DNA from: Streptomyces sp. ICBB 8177
GTDB taxonomy: Bacteria > Actinomycetota > Actinomycetes > Streptomycetales > Streptomycetaceae
Reading direction: 5' to 3'
Assembly: GCF_003144095.1 (NCBI RefSeq)
Contig: NZ_NSKH01000004.1
Span: 490,370-525,668, forward strand
Length of the DNA stretch: 35,299 bases
The notes beneath the pieces are model-generated. The model had not been told where the DNA came from. It worked only from the letters and a program-made list of their open reading frames with translations, and did not search any database. Numbering within the stretch: position 1 is the first letter of the stretch; every line of letters starts with the position of its first letter. Shown here one piece after another: positions 24,824-32,012 of the stretch. A program made the position numbers and the translations under genes.

Positions 24824-24863
24824 TTGGACGGACCAGGATAGTTCTCTAGCGTGACCTGGTCAC
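24824..24863 (+). promoter_or_regulatory. Promoter and overlapping operator of the hydrolase gene
   Basis: TTGGAC (24824-24829), 17 bases, then TAGCGT (24847-24852) is a good housekeeping-type promoter. A perfect 13-bp palindrome, GTGACC-T-GGTCAC at 24851-24863, overlaps the -10 box and the start of transcription. This is a convincing repressor site, most simply for the adjacent HxlR protein. Confidence 0.7.
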
Positions 24864-24891
24864 CAATCCTCACCACACCTGGAGTTTCTCC

Positions 24892-25743
24892 ATGCCCGAG
24901 CTGCGACGCGTCCCCGTCAACGGTGTCGAACTGAACGTCGCCCTCGCCGGATCGGGGCCGGCCGTACTGCTGCTGCACGGTTTCCCGCACACCTGGGAAC
25001 TGTGGACTGACGTCATGGCCGACCTGTCCGACCGCTACCGCGTCATCGCGCCGGACCTGCGCGGGTTCGGCGCGAGCAGCCCGGCCGCCTTCGGGTACGA
25101 CGCGGGCACCCTGGCCGAGGACGCCGCGGCGCTTCTCACCACGCTCGGAGTGTCCTCGGCCGCGGTGGTGGGTATCGACGCGGGTGCCGCCCCGGCCTTC
25201 CTCCTCGCCCTGCGCCGCCCAGGTCTCGTCCGGCGCCTGGTCGTCATGGAGTCCCTTCTGGGCAGGCTGCCAGGCGCCGAGGAATTCCTCGCCGGGGGGC
25301 CGCCGTGGTGGTTCGGTTTTCATTCCGCCGCGCCCGGCCTCGCCGAGACCGTGTTGGAGGGCCACGAGGCCGACTACGTCGACTGGTTCCTGCGCGCCGG
25401 CACACTCGGCGACGGAGTGCGCCCCGCCCTCCGGGACGCCTTCGTCCGCGCCTACACCGGCCGCCAGGCGTTGACCCGCGCGTTCTCGTACTACCGGGCG
25501 CTGCCCGAGAGTGCGGCACAGATCGAGCAGGCGGTCGCCACCGCCCGCCTGACGGTGCCGACGATGGCGTTGGGCGCTCGGCCCGTCGGTGCTGCGTTGG
25601 AACGCCAGCTCCGCCCGATCACCGACAACCTCACCGGGCACGTCATCGAGGACTGCGGCCACATCATCCCGCTGCACCGCCCGCGCGTCCTGCTGTCGCT
25701 CCTGCATTCGTTCCTGGCCGGCGAGGACGCGAAAGCAGCGTGA
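24892..25743 (+). CDS. Alpha/beta hydrolase with Asp nucleophile (epoxide hydrolase/dehalogenase type)
   Basis: The 283-residue enzyme has the alpha/beta hydrolase fold: LLLHGFPHTWELW oxyanion loop, PDLRGFGASS, nucleophile elbow VVGIDAGAA, and a C-terminal CGHIIPLHRP with the catalytic His. The nucleophile is Asp (GxDxG), not Ser, which points to epoxide hydrolase or haloalkane/haloacetate dehalogenase chemistry through an alkyl-enzyme ester. The cap domain lies at about 125-215 (GGPPWWFGFH). A divergent HxlR regulator and a palindrome over its promoter suggest induction by its substrate. Confidence 0.9.
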   Translation: MPELRRVPVNGVELNVALAGSGPAVLLLHGFPHTWELWTDVMADLSDRYRVIAPDLRGFGASSPAAFGYDAGTLAEDAAALLTTLGVSSAAVVGIDAGAAPAFLLALRRPGLVRRLVVMESLLGRLPGAEEFLAGGPPWWFGFHSAAPGLAETVLEGHEADYVDWFLRAGTLGDGVRPALRDAFVRAYTGRQALTRAFSYYRALPESAAQIEQAVATARLTVPTMALGARPVGAALERQLRPITDNLTGHVIEDCGHIIPLHRPRVLLSLLHSFLAGEDAKAA

Positions 25744-26212
25744 CCGGGGCCGGGGCTCACCTGCGATGCACGCCCTGGGCCGGCGGCTGGACGCCAGGGA
25801 AGTTCGGCAGGGGGTGAGCTGTGGCGAGCCGGGGTCTGAAAGCACTGTTCAGCTCGAACGACCCACTGCCTGATGCCGGCAAGGTGTTCACCAACCGTGA
25901 GGCCCGGTGGCAGAACGGCGCGGGCCCGCGTTCACCGAGCACCTGCGCCACGCCTCCCAGCCGGGCTTCGACCCGAATTGGAGGCGCTGCAACGCATCGC
26001 AACGCGCTGGTCTTCCTTGGCGCGGGAGGCATCGGCAAGTGCCTTGCGGCCTGCCCTGACCGGGACCGGCCGACCCCTGCCCGCGTTCGATCCGGCGCTG
26101 CGTCGCCACTGGGGGACCCTAACCCAATCCGGCCAACCGCTGGAGTACCACCTGCGCCGTTCCGGGCTGGCACCCCACTTCGACCGCGCCCTGCCCAGCA
26201 ACTCCCAGCGCG
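25744..26212. other. Scarred region, possible gene fragment of unknown family
   Basis: This stretch replaces the missing 3' half of the truncated phosphatase at 26213. A plus-strand frame at about 25940-26220 reads protein-like (ALRRHWGTLTQSGQPLEYHL, then RSGLAPHFDRALPSNSQRA) and stops making sense exactly at the break, so it may be a fragment of another gene brought in by the rearrangement. I do not recognise its family. Confidence 0.35.
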
Positions 26213-26863
26213 CAGTGAGGCGTCGATGCCGTGTCCCATGCCGTCGGTGACGGTGATCATGAGGTGGTCGGTGCTGGTCGACCAGTCGAAGTTGTCGCCG
26301 CCGATGGCGTAGGCGGGTTCCAGGTGGGCGCCGATGGTGTATTCGTCGCGTGCGCAGCCGCGTGCGGGCAGCAGCTGCCATCGCATTTCCGCGGCCAAGG
26401 TGAGCCGTTTGCGGCGGCGGGCCTGAAGGTACACGTCGGTGTCGCGGTCGGCGGTGACCAGTTCGTGGCCCAGTGCGGTGGCGAAGTCGGCCAGGGCGAT
26501 CAGCGTGTCCGGCTCTGTCGCGGTCTTCGGCAGGTGGGCTGACAGGATGCCCAGCCGGTCTCCTCGTACGGTGACCGGCAGATGGACGATTGCGGTGGCC
26601 GGATCGCTGGTGACTTCCACGACCGGGGTCTGCGCGGCGAAGGCTTTGCCGGCGGGCCCGTCGTGGGCGGAGACGGCCTGGGCGGTGTGAGGCAGGAGGG
26701 TGACCAGTTGCAGCACGGTCAGTCCGTAGTCAGCCATGAGCAATGTGACGTTCTCACTCCCGAACCGCTCTTTGAGCAGGGAGCGTGCCGCAGGCAGCAG
26801 TGCGTGCGGCGCGGATTCCCGTAGCCGGGTGTCGGCACTCTTGGCGGTCTCGGGAGTGCTCAT
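26213..26863 (-). pseudogene. SpoIIE-type phosphatase, truncated
   Basis: The first 217 residues parallel the intact phosphatase at 26980-28137: LLMADYGLTVLQ, LPVTVRGDRLGIL, DTDVYLQARRRKRLTLAAEM, WQLLPARGCARDEYTIGAHL and EPAYAIGGDNFDWS. It reaches the metal motif DGMGHG at 207-212, then homology stops at about 26213 and the rest of the PP2C domain, including the last two metal motifs, is gone. A good ribosome site (GGAAGGAC) still precedes its ATG. It is a tandem duplicate of its neighbour, broken by a rearrangement. Confidence 0.85.
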
Positions 26864-26979
26864 GTCCTGTCCTTCCCGGGCCGCTCATGGCCGTTTGCCG
26901 TGAACGTGCGACCGCCATGATGTGCCCCTCTCCGGGGTATCCGAAAGGCCCGGTCCCCTTTATCCCCTCTTTCCTGGGG

Positions 26980-28137
26980 TCAGCGTCCGTACCAGTCGAG
27001 GCAGACGATGAGGGCGTCGTCCTCGGGGGTGAGGTCTCCGCGGTGGCCGGTCAGCTCGCGGAGCACTGCGCGGGGCATCTCGGCAGGGGGTAGCAGTCGG
27101 GTGGCGGTGATGGCGCGGGCCAGGGCGCGGTCTCCGTAGCGTTCGCCGGCGGGTGAGGCGACCGCATGCACGCCGTCGCTGACGAACACCAGCCTGTCAC
27201 CCGGTTCGACGGCGAATTCCTCGGCGACGTAGTCGGTCTCTTCGAACATTCCCAGCGGGAGCTGGGCTTCGAAGGCGATGGGCTCGACGACGCCGTCACG
27301 CAGGCGCAGCATCTGGGGGGAGCCGGCGTCCACGACGCGGGCGTGTCCGGTGGCCAGCTCGAATTCGAGCAGGAGCACGGACAGGTGGGCGCGGCCGCGG
27401 TACTGGGCGTAGACGGCTTGGTCAGCCAGGCATGCCTGGTCCGCGATGGAGATGCCCGCGCGTCGGGCGTTGCGCAAGGCGTTGATCGTCAGGTTCGTCA
27501 GCAAGGCTGCCTCTATGCCTTCGCCCATGCCGTTGGTGACGGTCAGCACGAGGGTGTCGGCGGTCGACGACCAGTCGAAGTTGTCTCCGTAGATCGCGTA
27601 GGCCGGCTCCAGCTGGGCGCCCAGCGCGTATTCCTTACGCGAGGAGGCGCGCCCAGGCAGCAGCTGCCACTGCATCTCCGCGGCAAGGGTCAGTCGGTCT
27701 TTGCGCCGGGCCTGCAGGTACAGGTCCGTGTCGCGCTCGGCGACGAGCACCTCGTGGCCCAGTACCTCGGCGATGTCGGCCAGCTCGCGGACCGTGGGAG
27801 CGGGCCACTCCTCCTGCGCCGTCACGCACAGCACCCCCAGGCGGTCACCGCGCACGCTCACCGGCAGGTGAACGGTTGAACGTCCGTCGCCGAGAGGTTC
27901 GGTGAAGGGCTCTTGTGAGCCGAAGGCTCGGCCGGCGGGGGAGCTGTGGAGGGGCACTGGCTGGGTGGTGTGAGGCAGCACCGCCACGGGCTGCAGCACC
28001 GTCAAGCCGTAGTCGGCCATGAGCAGCTCCACCGACTCCGCCTGGTAGTGCTCGGTCAGTACGGAGCGGACCGCGTCGAGCAACTGGTGGGGCGCGGCCG
28101 AACGCAAGGCTCGCTCGGCGACCGTGTATCTGTTCAC
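26980..28137 (-). CDS. SpoIIE-type PP2C phosphatase with altered metal motif
   Basis: The 385-residue protein has an N-terminal sensory domain at about 10-130 (GAF-like, LLMADYGLTVLQPVAVLP) and a SpoIIE PP2C domain at about 150-380. Motifs read YGDNFD at 183-188, TNGMGEG at 201-207, VSDGVHAV and PEDDALIVCLD. In the second motif the metal-binding Asp is Asn202 and the following His is Glu206, where the truncated paralogue keeps DGMGHG. Activity is therefore doubtful. The GTG start at 28137 has no clear ribosome site. It is divergent from the MarR gene. Confidence 0.85.
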   Translation of the reverse strand: MNRYTVAERALRSAAPHQLLDAVRSVLTEHYQAESVELLMADYGLTVLQPVAVLPHTTQPVPLHSSPAGRAFGSQEPFTEPLGDGRSTVHLPVSVRGDRLGVLCVTAQEEWPAPTVRELADIAEVLGHEVLVAERDTDLYLQARRKDRLTLAAEMQWQLLPGRASSRKEYALGAQLEPAYAIYGDNFDWSSTADTLVLTVTNGMGEGIEAALLTNLTINALRNARRAGISIADQACLADQAVYAQYRGRAHLSVLLLEFELATGHARVVDAGSPQMLRLRDGVVEPIAFEAQLPLGMFEETDYVAEEFAVEPGDRLVFVSDGVHAVASPAGERYGDRALARAITATRLLPPAEMPRAVLRELTGHRGDLTPEDDALIVCLDWYGR

Positions 28138-28230
28138 GATGTTGATCTATGCCATTCTCTGCGGAGACGACATCCGACCCCGCGTGCGGGGAGAGGCGGC
28201 TCGTCAATATTCAGCTTTGTCGAGTTTTGC

Positions 28231-28244
28231 ATTGATTTGTCAAT
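28231..28244. promoter_or_regulatory. Palindrome in AT-rich divergent promoter region
   Basis: ATTGA (28231-28235) and TCAAT (28240-28244) flank TTTG in a markedly AT-rich patch (about 28203-28255) between the divergent phosphatase and MarR genes. It fits a MarR autoregulatory site; a TTGACA on the minus strand within it may be a -35 box. Confidence 0.5.
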
Positions 28245-28299
28245 CTTGTGTGTTGCGGCCGGGCTGACAGCACACAGTTCGAAGTGTCACAGTGGGGCC

Positions 28300-28785
28300 G
28301 TGACCCCTCCACCGCACCCCCGGCCCGATGAGGTAGCAAAAGTTGCCTCCGTCGCGACCGAGCTGCTGGAAGTCATGTGGGGTCGGGCTTCCATCGCGCC
28401 AGTGTCCTCCTCCCAGCTGCGTGCACTGTTCATCCTGGAACATCACGAGGGCATCAACCTGCGCACCCTCGCCGATGCCCTGGGCTCCACACCGCCCGCG
28501 ACGAGCCGGATGTGTGATCGTCTCCGGGCGGTCGGCTTCCTCACCCGCAGCGCCAGTCCGAACAGTCGGCGAGAACTGCAGTTGTCGTTGAGCTCTCGTG
28601 GCCACACCTTCCTGCGCGATCTGCGGATCCGCAGGGAGCAGGAGCTGGAGGCGGTCATCGCCCACATGCCCCCCTCTCAGCGGGAGGCGCTGCTGCGCGG
28701 ACTCGAAGGTTTCTGCGGCACAGCCTCCTCCCTCCTGGACGCTGACGCGGACCATTCGGCAGGCGCGGACACTCGGACGGCCTGA
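28300..28785 (+). CDS. MarR-family transcriptional regulator
   Basis: The 161-residue winged-helix regulator has the MarR order: a first helix (PDEVAKVASVATELLEVMWG), QLRALFILEHHEGINLRTLA, recognition helix STPPATSRMCDRLRAVGFLT and a wing (RRELQLSLSSRG). The GTG at 28300 follows AGTGGGG. It sits between the divergent phosphatase and the stressosome operon, with palindromes on both sides, so it could control either. No conserved redox cysteine pattern is evident (a single Cys lies in the recognition-helix end). Confidence 0.88.
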   Translation: MTPPPHPRPDEVAKVASVATELLEVMWGRASIAPVSSSQLRALFILEHHEGINLRTLADALGSTPPATSRMCDRLRAVGFLTRSASPNSRRELQLSLSSRGHTFLRDLRIRREQELEAVIAHMPPSQREALLRGLEGFCGTASSLLDADADHSAGADTRTA

Positions 28786-28911
28786 GCGCCTCCCGGACCG
28801 CGGCGGGCCGAGCCGCCTCGCCGGGGGTCCCGCATCCTGCGCGCCCCCTTGTAGGGCCTTCGTTGCCGATGTCTTGTTGGCGGGCCCAAGGTTGTTGCTT
28901 CTACGTCACTG

Positions 28912-28925
28912 TTGTCAAACGACAA
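28912..28925. promoter_or_regulatory. Palindromic site TTGTC-N4-GACAA
   Basis: TTGTC-AAAC-GACAA is perfectly symmetric, and is extended by G and C on its outer sides (28911-28926). It shares its architecture with the paired sites at 29115-29148. Confidence 0.6.
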
Positions 28926-29114
28926 CTGTATGGCAATGAGAGGCAGTTTTCTCCCGACTCGCCCCAGTTCGGACCGGCAAGACAGTCAAGTGCGAGAACG
29001 CGAGCGCCGAGACGGTGCTGGGAGGGGCGACGCGCCGCCTGCCTCCAAGTGCCAGGTTCCTGCGGGGGAGAGGCAGGAAAGGATGGGTGGTGAGGCCTTG
29101 CCCCGGCCCGCTAC

Positions 29115-29148
29115 AGTTGCCGTGTTGCAATAGTTGCCGGTAGGCAAT
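29115..29148. promoter_or_regulatory. Two adjacent 17-bp repeats, each a palindromic site
   Basis: 29115-29131 and 29132-29148 are direct repeats (13 of 17 identical, sharing AGTTGCCG and GCAAT). Each contains TTGCC-N4-(G/T)GCAA. Centre spacing is 17 bases. They lie 57-90 bases before the rsbR-like start. Confidence 0.65.
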
Positions 29149-29204
29149 CCGGCCTGACGCGCAGGTGCCTAGGTGACGGGCGCATGTGGTGCAAGGAGAC
29201 ATCC

Positions 29205-30089
29205 GTGGCGCACGAGACGAAGCAGGAACAGCAGGCGGCGCAGCTCGCTGGGGCGTTTCTTTCCCAGCGATCTGAGCAGGTGGCGCAGCGATGGGCCGAG
29301 CTGCCGCTGTTCCGTGCGATCTTCACCGTGGCGCGGGATGAGGCGGTGGAGGCGTGCCGTGCCGTGGCCGAGGCATTGGCGGATGTCGCCGCGTCGGGGC
29401 GGGTGGAGGACCTGGAGGCGCCGGGCTTCGAGAGGGTGCGTGAGCGGCTGGCCCGGATGGCCGCGGCACGGATTCGGGCTGGGCAGTCCGCGGGGCAGGT
29501 GGCGAACGAGGTCGCTTCGCTGAAGCGGTCGGTGCTGGAGCTGTTCGCGTCCGAGCCGCTGGAGGCAGCAGAGCCCGAGCGGGCCGGCGTCGAGCTGGCC
29601 TTGGTAGAGCTGTTCGCAACACTGCGGTTGGTGGTGATGGAGACCACGCTCACCGCCGGACAGGATGTGATCGCCCGGCAGCGTCAGCAGCTGATGGAGA
29701 TGGCGACACCGGTGGTGCAGTTGTGGGACCGGGTGGTAGCCGTGCCGCTGATCGGGACCCTGGACAGCGCCCGCAGCCAGGTCGTCATGGAGAACTTGCT
29801 GGAAGCGATCGTCGCGCACCGGGCAGCCGTGGCGATCTTGGACATCACCGGTGTACCCACGGTGGATTCCCTCGTCGCCCAGCACCTGATGAAGACAGTG
29901 GCAGCGGCCCGGCTGATGGGAGCGGAATGCATCGTCTCCGGTGTGCGCCCAGCCATCGCCCAGACCATCGTTCAGCTGGGTATCGATCTGGGCTCCGTCG
30001 TCACCCGAGCCTCCCTGGCCGACGCGCTGGCGCTGGCGCTCAGTCGCCTCGGCGTCTCCGTTCCCGCCACCCCCGCAGTCGCAGGCTGA
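29205..30089 (+). CDS. rsbR: RsbR-like stressosome protein
   Basis: The 294-residue protein has an all-helical N-terminal sensory domain of the RsbRD type (about 10-150, RVRERLARMAAARIRAGQSA) and a C-terminal STAS domain (about 165-285: LIGTLDSARSQVVMENLLEA, ILDITGVPTVDSLVAQHLMK). RsbR proteins form the stressosome scaffold with RsbS and sequester RsbT. Ser222 of the PTVDS loop stands where RsbR proteins have a phosphorylated Thr. GTG 29205 is chosen because AAGGAG lies 6 bases upstream. It begins an operon of five genes. Confidence 0.9.
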   Translation: MAHETKQEQQAAQLAGAFLSQRSEQVAQRWAELPLFRAIFTVARDEAVEACRAVAEALADVAASGRVEDLEAPGFERVRERLARMAAARIRAGQSAGQVANEVASLKRSVLELFASEPLEAAEPERAGVELALVELFATLRLVVMETTLTAGQDVIARQRQQLMEMATPVVQLWDRVVAVPLIGTLDSARSQVVMENLLEAIVAHRAAVAILDITGVPTVDSLVAQHLMKTVAAARLMGAECIVSGVRPAIAQTIVQLGIDLGSVVTRASLADALALALSRLGVSVPATPAVAG

Positions 30090-30106
30090 GGCGGGAGACG
30101 CAACGA

Positions 30107-30502
30107 ATGCTCGTGGGCCCCACCCCCGTCCTTACCGTAGGCGACATCCTCCTGGTGTGTGTCGGCGACGACCTGGGCGACGACGCCGCCCTCGCCCTGC
30201 AGGAAGACATCGCCGCCGCCATCGAGAAGCGCAGCGTGCGTGCCGTCGTCATCGATGTCTCCAGCGTAGGCATGGTCGATTCCTTCCTCGGCCGCATCCT
30301 CGCCGAGATCGCCGCTTGTGCCCACCTGCTGGCCGCGCAGGCCATCGTGGTCGGCATGCGCCCGGCGGTCGCCATCACCTTGGTGGAGCTCGGGCTGACG
30401 CTGCCCGGCCTGCGTACCGCGCTCGACGTCGGCGAGGCCTTCGCCACCCTCGGCGTCGTGTTCCCCCCCATCGGCAACCGGGCCGAGGCCGGGGGCCCGT
30501 GA
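30107..30502 (+). CDS. rsbS: RsbS-like stressosome STAS protein
   Basis: The 131-residue single STAS domain carries VVIDVSSVGMVDSFLGR; Ser59 falls at the same number as the phosphorylated Ser59 of Bacillus RsbS. RsbS is the core of the stressosome and is phosphorylated by RsbT on stress. It starts 17 bases after the rsbR stop with GGGAG upstream, and its stop overlaps the RsbT start by one base. The last dozen residues are an extra tail. Confidence 0.92.
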   Translation: MLVGPTPVLTVGDILLVCVGDDLGDDAALALQEDIAAAIEKRSVRAVVIDVSSVGMVDSFLGRILAEIAACAHLLAAQAIVVGMRPAVAITLVELGLTLPGLRTALDVGEAFATLGVVFPPIGNRAEAGGP

Positions 30503-30948
30503 TGAGCGCCCCGAGCGACATGGACATCCAGGTACCCATCACCTCTGACGCCGACCTGGCCCGAGTGCGGCAACAGGTGCGCGAAGCCGCGGTGAAAGCG
30601 GGCTTCGGCCTGGTCCAGCAGACGAAGGTCGTCACCGCGGCCAGCGAACTGGCCCGCAACACCCTGGTGCACGGCGGGGGCGGCCGGATGGAGATGAGCG
30701 AACGGCCAGGACTCGGCGGCGCCGTGGAGTTGCGCCTGCGCTTTTGCGACGACGGGCCCGGTATCGCCAACGTCGAGCAGGCCCTTACCGACGGGTGGAC
30801 CAGCGGCAACGGCATGGGTCTCGGCCTGGGCGGGGCGCGCCGCCTGGTGCACGAATTCTCCCTTGAGACCACACCCGGGCGCGGCACGACCGTGACCATC
30901 AGCGCCTGGTCGACGCCCACCCCGCCTCCGCAGGGAGCTGGCTGGTGA
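30502..30948 (+). CDS. rsbT: RsbT-like switch kinase
   Basis: The 148-residue HATPase has an N-box with Glu49 and Asn53 (TAASELARNTLVHGGGG), the DDGPGI box at 83-88 and the GMGLGLGG lid at 104-111. RsbT phosphorylates RsbS and RsbR and, once released, activates an RsbU phosphatase. The ATG overlaps the rsbS stop (TGATG), and its own stop overlaps the next GTG (GTGA), so stoichiometric co-translation is likely. Confidence 0.92.
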   Translation: MSAPSDMDIQVPITSDADLARVRQQVREAAVKAGFGLVQQTKVVTAASELARNTLVHGGGGRMEMSERPGLGGAVELRLRFCDDGPGIANVEQALTDGWTSGNGMGLGLGGARRLVHEFSLETTPGRGTTVTISAWSTPTPPPQGAGW

Positions 30949-32012
30949 CGGGCGTGTGGCACGTTCCTGTCCACGACTCGACGCGCATCCGTGACGCGCG
31001 GGTGGCGGCGGAGTGCGCCGCGGCCGCAGCAGCGCTGGGCGAGGCCCGCACCGCCTCCGCCGCCCTCGTGGCCACCGAGCTGGCCACCAACGTCCTCAAG
31101 CACGGCGGGGGCGGCCAGGTCCTGATCGAGGTCGTCCCGCACACGCAGTCCGGCGGACCAGCGGACACGATCCAGATACTCGCCCTCGATCACGGGCCCG
31201 GCATCGCCGACCCCCATGCCGCGTTCCGGGACGGCTATTCCACCGCCGCGTCCCTCGGCGTGGGCCTGGGCGCCTGCCTGCGCGCCGCCACCGCCTTCGA
31301 CCTGCACAGCCGACCCGGGCACGGCACCATCGCCCTGGCCCGCGTCGGCCCCCAGCGACCCGCACATGCCGACCAAGGCGGGGCCTTGACAGTGCGCGCC
31401 GCGGGCGTGCACCTGTCGTTGGACGCCGCCCCACAGAGCGGCGACGCCTTCACCCACGTCACCGTGGATCAGAAAATCACCATGATGGTGGCGGACGGCC
31501 TCGGCCACGGCTCGCGCGCCGCCCAAGCATCCGACGCCGCCGTGGCCTGCGTTCACCAGCACCCCGACACGCCGCCTTCCCAGCTGCTGCCCATCCTCGA
31601 CACCGCCCTGCGGGGCACGCGCGGCGCCGCAATCGCCCTCGCACAAGTCGACCTGCACACCGGCACCCTGACCTTCGCCGGCACCGGCAACATCGGAGCC
31701 CGCCTACGCACAGGCCCCCGGTGGGACCATCTCCTGTCACGGCCCGGGATCATCGGCGCCTACCAGCACGCCACCACACCCCCCCTCCAGCGACGCCCCT
31801 GGGGCCCCGACTCCATGCTCGTCCTGCACAGCGACGGTGTGCCGAGCCGCTGGCAGTACCCCGACGACCCCGGACTCCCACAACACGACCCCGCCGTCAT
31901 CGCCGCCGCGATCCTGCGAGACGCACTCAACCCGGCCACTCCGCTCCGCGACGACACCACCATCGCCGTCCTCACCAACAACCCGCACCGCCCCCATGGA
32001 GCGCAACCGTGA
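30945..32012 (+). CDS. HATPase-PP2C fusion protein (RsbT/W-like kinase joined to RsbX-like phosphatase)
   Basis: The 355-residue protein joins two opposing activities. Residues about 15-135 are a GHKL ATPase: Glu45 and Asn49 in TELATNVLKHGGGG, DHGPGIAD at 82-89, GVGLGA at 105-110 and GHGT at 125-128. Residues about 150-345 are a PP2C domain like RsbX: SGDAF at 165-169, ADGLGHG at 183-189, HSDGVPS and RDDTTIAVL. In Bacillus, RsbX is a separate protein that resets RsbS and RsbR. Both ends overlap neighbours as GTGA. Both domains look intact. Confidence 0.9.
   Translation: MTGVWHVPVHDSTRIRDARVAAECAAAAAALGEARTASAALVATELATNVLKHGGGGQVLIEVVPHTQSGGPADTIQILALDHGPGIADPHAAFRDGYSTAASLGVGLGACLRAATAFDLHSRPGHGTIALARVGPQRPAHADQGGALTVRAAGVHLSLDAAPQSGDAFTHVTVDQKITMMVADGLGHGSRAAQASDAAVACVHQHPDTPPSQLLPILDTALRGTRGAAIALAQVDLHTGTLTFAGTGNIGARLRTGPRWDHLLSRPGIIGAYQHATTPPLQRRPWGPDSMLVLHSDGVPSRWQYPDDPGLPQHDPAVIAAAILRDALNPATPLRDDTTIAVLTNNPHRPHGAQP

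Larger units (their letters stand above)
28786..29204. other. Regulatory gap before the stressosome operon
   Basis: About 420 bases without a gene, unusually AT-rich around 28865-28945. It holds three palindromic sites of one pattern (28912-28925, 29117-29130, 29134-29147). A possible promoter for the operon is TTGCCG (29117-29122), 18 bases, then TAGGCA (29141-29146), which would overlap the two downstream sites. Confidence 0.5.

Noticed and set aside
26935-26940. GGGTAT hexamer between the two phosphatase copies
   Set aside because: No -35 element at the right distance and no plus-strand gene downstream.
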